The notes under the pieces are model-generated. The model was not told where the DNA came from. It saw nothing but the letters and a program-made list of their open reading frames with translations, and did no database searches. A stretch of DNA of 64,000 bases from Melieria omissa (lineage: Eukaryota > Arthropoda > Insecta > Diptera > Ulidiidae): the NCBI GenBank assembly GCA_963971225.1, contig OZ020268.1, positions 112,746,830 to 112,810,829 of the forward strand, read 5' to 3'. Within the stretch, counting starts at the first letter, position 1, and every line of letters begins with the position of its first letter. Below, piece after piece: positions 1 through 10,400 of the stretch. A program made the translations under genes and the position numbers.

Positions 1-547
1 CACTTCCAAGATATGTGTGCACACTTCGTTCGGGTCCATGACGGCCAGCATCTTGAAAACCATCAAGGTTTTTTGGCCGCCCTGCGATCGCACTGAACCA
101 TAAACCTTTGCATAGTTGTTGAGCATTATGTCGGGCGCCTTCAGTGCGTCGCCCTCTTCCAGCCAGTAGTGCGCCTCTATGCGACCCGTGTGATCCTCCA
201 ACAGGTAGGTCATTTTAGTAGACGAGGCATCAATCGAGCGCACTATGGCAGTACAGGCGACCATACCGAATGTCATACCAAACATTTCAAAGTTGCCCTC
301 CGGCGCAAGGACCACCTGCTTGATCAACACTGGAGCTGTACCCTGAATACAAAATGGGAGGCCATCAGTTACTGATAGATGCTCAATTGGGTTATGTTAC
401 TACCTCAGCCTTCTGTTGCGAAGCGGCGCCGGCTGTTGCTGTCTGCGTCGCATTGAAATCACCGCCAACTGTTTCAAATTAAACCGAAGGTATGTTTTTT
501 TAAGATTATGACAAGTTATTTATATATAACTTACAAGAGCTGTTCAT
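1..547 (-). CDS. RPA2: Replication protein A 32 kDa subunit (RPA2), 5' part, cut by window edge
   Basis: The coding part reads complement(1..342, 404..468, 535..547), giving about 140 residues before the window ends. Exon 1 is only 13 nt (M-N-S-S plus one base); donor and acceptor are GT-AG and phases agree (1, then 0). The start has a short disordered Gly/Thr/Gln/Ala segment (GGDFNATQTATAG), as in RPA2 N-termini, then the OB fold: APVLIKQVV, FGMTFGMVACTAIVRSID, TYLLEDHTGRIEAHYW, NNYAKVYGSVRSQGGQKTLMVFKM. From family knowledge, RPA2 is the middle subunit of the heterotrimer that coats single-stranded DNA in replication, repair and checkpoint signalling; phosphorylation falls in the N-terminal tail. 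The OB core and the C-terminal winged helix continue left of base 1. Identification rests on recalled RPA2 sequence. Confidence 0.9.
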
Positions 548-1733
548 ATTTTGAGATATTCCTGAAGATTCACACAATTTCACGAACGGAATGACAGAAA
601 TGCCGCCAAATTGCGCTTTCAACAAAAACGAATGAGAGGCAATACGAAAATGTCAAAGCGCTTCCACTCAGCGAACGTGGGGAGAATGGGGAACAAGCCA
701 ACATTAATGTTATGAAACTCCGTGTCAAGACGGAATTGAAGAGAATTTGACAAATTGCGGTTTGTTTTGGTTTGTGTTGTTTTTTTTTTAATGGTTTTCC
801 ATTGCTAGAATGTCAACTCAATGCCATTTGGCAGGATTGATCAGCCGCATTTCCAATATAACGAATGAATCAAGGTGTATTAATTAATTATTTTATTTTA
901 TGTTTTTTTTATTTTTATTTTATTTATATATTTTATTTTTATTTATTTTATTTTAATTATTTATAATTATTAATGTGGCGGTCTGTTTTGGTTTGAGTTG
1001 TTTTTTTATGGTTGTTGCATTATTAGAATGTCAACTCAATGCCATTTGGCAGGAATGATCAGCCGTTTTTCCAATATAACGAATGAATGTTATATTTTGG
1101 TTTATCTCGTTGTATGGCTTGAAGTAGCAAAATTTTCAACTGAACCAAAACACAATGGAAATGTTAACAACACCAGCGGAAGATAACATAAAAAATTGGA
1201 TATTCCTAATAAAAAAATCGAACTCAATCAACCGACAGCGTAGGCCTTAGTCGCTAATGCTAGTTTTCTTTCAATAATTGTAATTGATTTTACGGTATTG
1301 TTAGTAAAAAAAAAATTTAGAGAATTTTACTCGAAACAATCGAGAGGGTGTAGAATTGGCACAGAAGTGAAATTTCACGTATTTCATATATATTATGCAA
1401 CATCTCATATCTACAAACCATATCTTAGTTTATGAAAGACCTCTCAAAGATTTAACACCAGTTTTTCCATTATTTATTTTAGTTTTTATTATTACAATAT
1501 GTATACGTTTTCCTACTCACGCATTTTTCTAATAACCGCAATCATAGACGTTTTCCCTGTTGTGCTAAACATGATTTAACTAAGTTGTAGCTGACTTTAT
1601 GCTTAAATATTAAAATATGCTATATGCTTTATCAGAATGAAGCTGCTAATTTCATTCATTGGAAGACTAATAATCAAGTTGTGCTCTGCGGCGTAATATA
1701 ACAATATAAACTGCATTGGTACGGGCCTGAAGC
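548..1733. other. Spacer between RPA2 and Ssadh
   Basis: No gene is seen. The region lies upstream of RPA2 and downstream of Ssadh, so it should hold the RPA2 promoter and the Ssadh 3' UTR. It is AT-rich, with a poly(T/A) block at 870-975 between two copies of a 115 bp direct repeat listed separately. Confidence 0.6.
755..1088. repeat. Direct repeat, two copies of about 115 bp
   Basis: Copy A is 755-870 and copy B is 975-1088. Both run from a TGTTTTGGTTTG tract through GAATGTCAACTCAATGCCAT and TTTGGCAGG to TCCAATATAACGAATGAAT. About 100 bp of AT-rich sequence separates them. No terminal inverted repeats were seen. They are either a local segmental duplication or two copies of an unclassified element. 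Confidence 0.7.
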
Positions 1734-3726
1734 TTAGTGATACTTAAGATTACCCATGCAAATGTATTTAATCTCCACATATTCGTCGATACCGTGATGA
1801 CAGCCTTCGCGTCCGATTCCCGACTCCTTAACACCGCCAAACGGAGCCTCAGCTGCCGATATTAAACCTTCGTTTACACCCACCATACCCACTTCGAGGC
1901 GCTTGGCCACACGGAACACTTGCTGCAGGTTGTCACTGAAGAAATAACCAGCCAGACCGCGTCTGGAACTGTTTGCCTTGCGTATGGCCTCGGCTTCATC
2001 TTTGAATTTAATGATGGAAATTACTGGACCGAACACTTCTTCGGTGTACAGTTTAGCGCTGACACCAACGTCTGTGATAATTGTCGGTGCGTAGAATAGA
2101 TTACCCAATTCAGGTAGTCCTTTGCCGCCTGCAATGACTTTAGCATTCTTGCTGCGCGCATCATCCACAAAGCCGCTTACCTAATAATAAAAAGCCAACG
2201 AAATATAATTTTTTTAGCATATGTGGTTCATTGGCTTTATGGAACTAAACCTTGTCAAACTGCATTTTGTTGATGAGTGGCCCAATTTGATTATTCTCGC
2301 TATCGCCGGCACCAATTTTTAACGCTTTAACGCGTTGAGTCAACATTTCCACAAACTTGTCGTGAATGCCCTCTTGTAAGAAGAAACGATTCGACGACAC
2401 ACAGGTTTGTCCACAGTTACGAAACTTCGAAGCCATGGCTCCGTCCACTGCCTTTTCCAAATTAGCCGAATCAAAGACGATAAACGGCGCATTGCCGCCC
2501 AGCTCAAGCGAGACGCGCTTTATGCCATCTGCCGAACTACGGAACAGCAGTTTGCCCACCTCCGTTGAGCCGGTGAAGGAAATACCTTGAACGTCATGAC
2601 TCTTGCAGAACAGATCGCCAATTGGCGCTGCTTTAGTGGTGGTCACTACGTTAATCACACCCTTCGGAATGCCTGCATCATCGGCAAGTTTGGCGAGTGC
2701 CAGAGCTGTAAGTGGCGTGTCTTCTGCCGGTTTGATAACCACGGTGCAGCCTGTTAGGTAATATTAAGAATAAACGGTCAATTTATTTACTATTTTTAAA
2801 ACTAGGTAGAGTCTTTGAAGGAAGTCAACTTAAGTAAGAAGTAGAAGTCTTAAGTAATTTTCTTCAATACTCATTGCTTTATTGAGGTCTGATCACTGTG
2901 TATCTCCAAAAAATTCAATTCATGTGTCTGAATCTAATTTGTAGATCGCGTCTACAATCCTTGGCAATGCGTTCTGTTATAAAACTTAGGAAATAGATCT
3001 GCTACCTTGGGACCGCTAATTGCGCGGCATTTCGAACTACGCAAAGATATTTAAAATTACCGCATACCTGCTGCTAACGCTGCGCCGGCTTTTCGTGTTA
3101 TCATTGCCATTGGAAAATTCCATGGAGTTATTAATGCGGCCACACCCAGTGGCTGCTTCATTACTATAATCTCACGATTTTGCACAGGACTGGGCACAAT
3201 TTCGCCGTAGACGCGCCGCGCTTCCTCAGCAAACCACTCCACAAATGCATTACCATAAGTGACTTCACCCCGGGACTCGGCAATCGGTTTGCCAGACTCG
3301 GCGGTCATAATTTTGGCAATTTCATTGGTGTTTTTCTCAATCAAGTGATACCAGTTCTGAAAGCAACAAAAGGTGATAAAGTGATAATGCTGATTAGTAG
3401 TGTTGCCAACTTTGTCAAGGCTGCGAACTTACCTTCAGCAAGCTGGAGCGTTGTTTTGCTGTAAGCGCTGACCACTCGTCGGATTCGTAGGCTTTCTTAG
3501 CAGCGTCCACGGCGCGCTGTGCATCGGCCGCGCTCATGTCAGGCACACGGCCAACGACTGCGCCGGTGGCGGGGTTGGTCACATCGAAGGCGTTGCCACT
3601 AGCGGCATCCACCCAACTCCCGTCAATATATGCTTTCGACTGTACTAACGAGGAAACGCTGCGTGCCAAGCGTTGACTTGTCCGCGGCAGCAACTGCTGC
3701 CGGAATCGCAGACAGCTGCGTAGCAT
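1734..3726 (-). CDS. Ssadh: Succinate-semialdehyde dehydrogenase, mitochondrial (ALDH5A1 type)
   Basis: The CDS is complement(1734..2180, 2251..2750, 3068..3356, 3433..3726): 1530 nt, 509 residues, all GT-AG. The ATG at 3726 follows an A-rich context (CAACA-ATG) and opens an Arg-rich, acid-free leader ([15 protein letters not shown]), a mitochondrial presequence. ALDH hallmarks in order are [50 protein letters not shown] with general base near Glu277, [15 protein letters not shown] with catalytic Cys near 311, TEEVFGPV, and the C-terminal [15 protein letters not shown]. By family knowledge the enzyme oxidises succinic semialdehyde to succinate with NAD+, the last step of the GABA shunt. The second cysteine of the vertebrate/bacterial CVC redox-switch loop is Ser here (about residue 313). 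The product call is firm at ALDH5 level. Confidence 0.92.
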
Positions 3727-3780
3727 TGTTGTTTTGCTTTTAACAGAATAAAAGAGCAAATCGAGTAGAAATTGCGCTCT

Positions 3781-4101
3781 TCACCACTTGGATAAATCAA
3801 TAATGGATTTTCCCAAAATTCCTATCGTTTTTGCAATCACGATTGATCCACTGTGCAGGACTGGCTCCAACGTTGGTGAGTGGTCGGTGTTGACGCAATT
3901 CCTGTGGAATCTTTTGTTTTTCCACTCTGCTCTAATCGCTGCTGCGAGCAGAAGTCTACGTTGCGCTGATTGAAATAGATTACTTTCAATTTGCTCGCCC
4001 CCTCGCAGTTCCCCCGCCGGTGAAGGCGCATGAGCATCCAATACCGCATCAGAGTCTATACTAGTCTTGAAACTCCTGTAAAATGAATTGGCAGCACTCA
4101 T
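3781..4101 (-). CDS. Possible small gene upstream of Ssadh, function unknown
   Basis: A 106-codon ORF opens with ATG at 4101 and stops 54 bp before the Ssadh start codon. The product begins MSAANSFYRSFKTSIDSDAV and ends with a hydrophobic/basic stretch (IVIAKTIGILGKSIIDLSKW). I recognise no domain, signal peptide or homologue. It could be the Ssadh 5' UTR or promoter with a chance ORF, or a short real gene read from the same strand. A 26 bp piece of it (4052-4078) recurs inverted near 6384. Confidence is low. Confidence 0.25.
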   Translation of the reverse strand: MSAANSFYRSFKTSIDSDAVLDAHAPSPAGELRGGEQIESNLFQSAQRRLLLAAAIRAEWKNKRFHRNCVNTDHSPTLEPVLHSGSIVIAKTIGILGKSIIDLSKW

Positions 4102-4109
4102 ATCGAACT

Positions 4110-4247
4110 GTCACATCAAGACTTTTGGTTGTCACATCAGGACTGTCACCGGCAACATGCTTTCCACCACGAAAGATACAGCGCAGATAACGTTGGCTGA
4201 GAAAGCTTTTGTCGTATGTTGTCGAAAAGTCAAGACAACATACGATT
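4110..4247. promoter_or_regulatory. Short tandem motif and hairpin upstream of the THAP exon
   Basis: At about 4110-4150 the motif TGTCACATCA(A/G)GAC occurs twice in tandem, followed by a third partial TGTCACC. At 4214-4225 and 4236-4247 a perfect 12 bp inverted repeat (TCGTATGTTGTC / GACAACATACGA) has a 10 nt loop. Both lie between two divergent transcription units. They may be protein-binding sites; this is inference. Confidence 0.35.
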
Positions 4248-4480
4248 TTGTTTTTCGGAGCGACATTTCTCCCGCCAAATTTCGTGGTAAAAGTAATTTT
4301 CAACGTTCTTTCGTTATTATTTCGCTCGTTTGATTGCGAAAACAGCGAAAATACAAAAAAATTTATAAATCTTTAAAATCTAGTGCTTTTGTAATATTTG
4401 ACCACGTATTAAGCGAAAGTAAGTATATTCGTCGATTTGCAAATGAATTTTCTTACAAAAATTATATTTATTTCATAGAA

Positions 4481-4563
4481 ATGCCTCTACGACGTTGTGT
4501 CCTCGGATGTCCTATTCCTGGAAGTTTGTACAATTTCCCCAATAAGGAATCGGATTTAGACAG
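4481..4563 (+). CDS. Orphan first coding exon of a THAP zinc-finger protein
   Basis: The ATG at 4481 opens M-P-L-R-R-C-V-L-G-C-P-I-P-G-S-L-Y-N-F-P and continues NKESDLDR to a consensus donor (CAG|GTGAGT) after 4563, leaving phase 2. The C-x2-C pair followed by an aromatic and F-P is the start of the C2CH THAP zinc finger, a sequence-specific DNA-binding module found in P-element-derived and regulatory proteins. A plausible 5' UTR intron (donor near 4419, acceptor ending 4480) supports transcription. I tested several acceptors between 4564 and 6100 and every one hit an early stop, so the rest of the finger (W, second Cys and His) was not found. The exon may have a far downstream partner or be a dead fragment. 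Confidence 0.45.
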
Positions 4564-7448
4564 GTGAGTTTTAAGAAAGTGCATTTACTTATGAGTGTAT
4601 AGTGTAAGACCAGCGCACTTAATTTAAAGTGCGAAAAAAAGCTCAGGGTAGATATGTATATATGTTGTATATAAAAATGTAAATAGAATGCATGTTAGGT
4701 TAAGATTTTTTCACTTTTTATTTGTTATAACAATATATATATTTTATATATACTATGTGTGCATATAGTATATGCTTTATTAATATGCATGTATTGCGGT
4801 TATGGCGTATATTTTGCCTTTTTTAACAACTGAATTGTTCACTTTTAATTTTTAATTTTGCACATGTGTGTTTTTATTTTGCATTATATTCTTATGCATT
4901 GAATTCATATTTATTTATTTATTTATTTATTTGAATTTTATTTACTTTTAAATTGTAATGGGTGATATATGCCTCCAGGGGAACCGAGCACCCAAAAAAA
5001 AAAAAAATTCGGTAACGCGCCTTCTTTGCATACCTCTATGGTGGTGCGGAAAATGCAAAATTTTAAATGTATATTATAAATATATGTTTTTAATATTAAA
5101 ATAGGTAATAAATGTATTGACACCTAACATAAAGTATAAGATGTATTTGTTATTTTGTAATAAATAACGATATTTACTATTGCGGCATTGCACATAATTA
5201 TTTTATTTATAATTATTTTATTATTTTAATTTACCCCGAGCAACGAGCAGGTTGACGACGAATAAACAAATACGCATTTATTTATTCACCATGGCTTTTA
5301 CTTATTGACAGCACAAAATATGTATGAGAAAGACCGTCGGAAGAATGCAAAAATGCAGCAGTATCAAAGGCAACGAACCAACTTTAATGATGCAAACCTT
5401 CTTGTATTTTCCTGTAGATGTGCAAAATAACAAGTAATATTCTTCCGAATAGATTTTAGCATGAAAGTTAAATCTGTGGTCCAACTTCCAATCGCGGAAA
5501 TTTTCACAACAAAGAAACAGCTGATATAGGTTCACCACGATTTTTTCTTCTTGGCCGCACAACAATTACATAGAAAGTGACGGCAGAATAATGCAAGAAA
5601 AGTATCTACAAAAGCAACTGCAAAAATGATTTTATGATGGCAAACCATTTAAATATTCAGTTAGAATCAAAAACGCGCATAAATCCTTGTTCCGGGGTAG
5701 TTCTTCATATAAAATAATATTGTTTGGCAAAGGCGGTGATGCTGGCAAATTCGCGAACAATTAACAGCTGATTGTTTTTCACCTCGCATTTCAGCAGGAA
5801 CATCCAAAGGAAATTTATATGAAAATTTTGTCGTATATAATGCACGACTGTAGCGACATAAACTAAAACGAACCATATTTGTTGATTGCAAATTGCTAAT
5901 AACTTGCTGTGGAACTTCCTCAGTAGTAAAAACTTTCTTCCGGGTCATATATAAATGAAAAACCAATGTTCATTATTTTGCATTTTCAGAAGTCCGCGAG
6001 CTGCCACGTCTAAAAGATAAATTTTTGGCGCGGAAATGTATCTGCAAAAACAGCTGTGTACTTCTTCACCACTTTTTCATAGAGAGAGCAAAATTAAATT
6101 TGTATGAAAAATTACCAAAGAATTTTGCAAAACCACAAGAAAACAAGAAAAATGCAAGAGGTCGCATTCCATGCGAATGAAATAGTTAACAATTTTAAAT
6201 TGATTTATGAGCAGAAAATTGTATTTACTAATAATTTTTAGTGGAAATCAGTTGTGCGACAAATTCATTTCAGCGGGCAAATAGCGAACAGCTGCTTTGG
6301 CTGCTCTCTCACTTTTATTATCTAAATACGCAAAGATAACCATATGTTCAAAATTTTTTGACAGATTGGCCATTTGAGCGAAGTTTCAAGACTAGTATAG
6401 ACTCTGACCGCATGATAAAGGCAAGCAAACAGCTGATATTCTCCGGAGTGTTATCACAAATTCTTTAAACTGAACGAAACCATTCCAGGAAGCTACTTGG
6501 AGAAAGGTTGAGTGTAATTCATTCATTCATTGATATTTTGTATTGAGTATTTTATAATACCAAAGAAAAAAGAAAATGTGAGCAGCCCCACAAATAATTA
6601 CACGGCTACTACACTCACTAGTGAAGAAATAAAAAGTATGCTTAATTCAATTCTCAATTTCATTTCATTGATGTAAAAATTACCTCTAAATTAAAGGATA
6701 ATATATTTATGTAAAGTTTAAATATCAGTGTGATTTCAATATTATTTTTACATACCAATTTTGTACAAGTACGCAAACAGTTACAAAGGTAACGAAAATG
6801 TGTCTGGTGTTGTGATAGCCTCTTTTTAAACTGTTGAAATCATACCGTCAATGGTCAATGGAATGACATATGGACTTTAGACATAGACTCATCCTCCATT
6901 TACCAGTCCATGCCATCATTTGAAATTGCAAATCTGATATTCCCGGCAGATAGTACACTTTAATGTGTAGTTCTTAATTTATTAAATTCATAAAATGCTC
7001 AACTAAATTGTTTACTTCGTATTTACCAAAATTATCACATTAGCACACATTAGCTCTTAAAACTTGGATCATTTTGTAAAATTAGGGATGAACAATAAAG
7101 TCGCAACCGTCTGGCAGCACTGCGCGAATAAGTAGCACAACATTAAAAGAGTTTAAAAACTTTCGCTAGTGAGATATTTAATGGAAATAAATGAAAATCT
7201 GATTGGATTGACGATATTTTTCGGGCGCAAGACGGATCAGTCGTTTATTTTCGCGGGCGGCCTCGGAATTCGTGGGTATTTCCGCAACCTAAACAGTTTC
7301 GCACCGTTTCCGTTTTGTCGTTTGCATCTTCCTCTTTAGCCGCTGCTGGAGGTACCTCAAAGTAATTGCAATTGCAATTAGTGTTGCTTTTGTGCCAATC
7401 GAACACGGTCCGTTTGCTAGATAGAAGCTGCTGCTGTTATTTGAAGCC
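4564..7448. other. AT-rich spacer before Papss first exon 1a
   Basis: No convincing gene is seen. From 5300 to 6450 there are loosely similar segments with a recurring CAGCTG E-box near 5518, 5764, 6048, 6287 and 6430, each in similar A-rich surroundings, and two diverged blocks (about 5325-5400 and 5575-5645) sharing GAATGCAAAAATGCA-like text. This looks like an old tandem duplication. The last 300 bp should carry the promoter of Papss exon 1a. Confidence 0.4.
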
Positions 7449-7490
7449 ATGAGCGAAGAACCAGATATGAGCAAGAAGCGACAAAAGACG
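7449..7490 (+). CDS. Papss: Papss alternative first coding exon 1a
   Basis: ATG at 7449 with context GAAGCC-ATG codes [14 protein letters not shown], then a GT donor (GTATGT) in phase 0. The KKRQKT end resembles the short basic N-terminus of vertebrate PAPSS2 (KKQKT), which supports joining to the exon at 22375, about 14.9 kb away. The basic run could serve as a nuclear signal, which is known for PAPSS1; here that is inference. Confidence 0.7.
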
Positions 7491-10400
7491 GTATGTGTAT
7501 TTCACGGTGAAAATATCGCTGTATATAAAGGGAAATGGGATTAGGCCCAGTTGGCATTGTCACGTCAATGAAAATATTCACAATATGTTTCTCCAACGAT
7601 TCGCTTTTGAAGTTGTTGCAATTGTAGTGCATTTCTCACACACTTACCTTCTGCGAACTTCATTCATTCACACCTACCATAAAATTTCAAACGCTATTAA
7701 GGAGAAGAGAGCATTAATCATCTGAATGTGTGATTTGGCATTTTTAATTTATAACACGTGGAAGAAAGTGGCTGCCTCTTACTGAACTTTACTCAAACGT
7801 GTGTATATTAAAATGTAACACAGTTGATAATAAAGTTCCTTATGCTGAGATAAGCCCCTAGGCATGGGTTATGTGGGGCAAGACCAACAGTCCGTGATGA
7901 GTAAGAACAAATAGAATTGCATGAATTGTTTACTTAACGAGAAATACGCAAACGAGTAATGTGTAAGGTGATAAATGGCTAAATGCTCTACGCAACTTAA
8001 AGTTGGCATGTGGAAGAAGAAAAGTAAACTTACGCAGCGGGAAGCCTTGCGTGCAAGGGGCCTTAACTTGCGTATATAGTTTGCAACGACCGCAGAAGTC
8101 GTGTTCAGTTTGTGAAGATTCGGATTTGAAAATGTTCGTCGGAACGAACTGAATCAATTTCGGTTTTCCGTCAATTCTTAACTTAAAATGTAAAACTATA
8201 GATATCAGAGTGTTGTCAAGTACACTCTTTCTGTAAGGAGTAATAATTCTGTGGCCAAAAGCAATAATCGCTTAAGTCCATAAGTACTATTTTGAGAAAC
8301 ATGCAGCACCCTTAACTCAATGATGACTTAAGTCGACCTAAGCGTTTATCGTTTTTGACCACAGAATTCATCATTTTCAAACTAAATATCAATGTTAAGC
8401 AACTTTAAATCGAAATTGAATACTTGCTTTGCTTCCAAAGTTCTCGCACCAGAATTATAACTTCTCCAAGTTAGATACTTTTACTTTTTCAACACGCTTT
8501 AACATTTTTTATTAATTAAATTATCTAAATTTTACCTAACAAAAACGCTTTGACATCTCTTTGAATGAGTAGAATGAATGAATGAAGCGTTGACATAAAA
8601 TTTGTTGCTATCAACACTTACATTTTTTGTTCTTCTTTCTATCGAATCTTGGCAATTTTAAAGCCAAACTTTTGTGATTATGTACGTTGATGACTTGTCA
8701 GCGAAATGTAAATGCAGATTCGGCATTCCTTTTGCTTTTAATTAAAAATGTGACAGTAAAATTAATTCAAATTATTTCAACTGTATGTAGGTATAAGTCG
8801 ATAAAGGTCATTCCTACCAAAGGAATATATTATTATAACTAAGTATCGGATTTATATGCAAAACCCATGCAAAAAATGCAAAAACATGCTAAATATGCAA
8901 ACATATGCAAATATGCAGTGCATATGTTAGCTCATTCTTAATATTTTTCAATAAAAATAGTTTCTGTCTTGGTCCCGTTCAAATCAGAAGCTCAAAACAA
9001 AAATGCACTTGCATATAATTCCGATCCCTAATTATAACATTGAGTATTAATTGTATTACTTTTGCCATGCCACAGAATAAAAATATATTGTGGCAAGATG
9101 GAAAGCGCTTACCGTCTTATTTCAGCCTGTGACTATTCCACAAAAACTCTCAATTTAAAAGGTTAACATTTATTGTTAGAAAAAAATTGTTACAATCAAA
9201 TTTGTACACACTTGAAAATGTAATGATGAAATTTATTAAGATAATTTCATTCCGACCTAATAATATTTTAGGTCGGAATGAAACCTAATATTTTTTTAGG
9301 TTTCACACCGACCTAATAATATTTTGGGGCACTACTACAACTACAAAAGCTGTTGTCTTTATTGAGCAAACAGAAATAAACAATTCAAAACAAAACGGTT
9401 CTGTGTTTGAACAAATGTTTTTAATACCAACTGGAAATGGGCATCAGGCGGAAGTTTGGCTCTTGTAAACAAAAATTCAAAGCCACCAAAACACTGAGTA
9501 ACCAATAATGTCATCAAAGTCTTAGAAACCTAATTTTAAGTGAGTAGACAACTATGTTTTTTTACACGAATGTTATGCTATGCCAATGCTATTTGAAATT
9601 TACTACAGATATTCAAGTTTTATGAGTTTCTATAAATGTACTAAAAGATTGTTAAAATTTATAATTGAGGATGTTGTCAATTCTTATTCATATACATTAT
9701 TCATATGTGCTGCCAATACAGCAACGTTTTCCTAAAATTGTCTTGCTTTTTAAGTCTTCTTTGAAGCCCCCACCAAGTTTAAAACAATTGTGTATTATTC
9801 AGGGTTAATTTTGTTGAGCATTATCACATAAATGAGAAATAATTTTTCAAATTTCTTTATTTTTGCCATACAAAAAAGAAGACGTCACTTGTATAGTTTC
9901 GTTACGACTCATATAACTTTACAAACGAGAGTATTCAAAAGGCCTACTGCAAGCTTCAACTGATCCATCAAGTACATACATGATTCTCAGAAATATCAAT
10001 AATACAATGACATCCCATATCTTTCACAACTCAACGGTTTCTTTCCATCATTGACTTTTTAACTACTGTGGAGTCATATAAAAAATGTGAACTAGAACTT
10101 ATTTGTATAATAAAAAAACTGTCTTTAAAAAAACCCACATCGTTTTCGTACACAACATTCGCTTAGATAAAATTATTATAAACTATTTAGATGCCACACA
10201 CACACACCTTTTTTGATTCAAAGAAATTCAACTAGGAAATTTGTTTTTGCTACACATTAGTTAAATGACAATTCAGTGGATGTTAAATACGCGCTGAAAA
10301 TGATATGCATTATTTAGTACATATATACAACCAGTGGCGCACATACGATTTTATTTGAGAGGGGTTTGCATACAACTTTTGAGCTCAGTTCCATTTGAAA

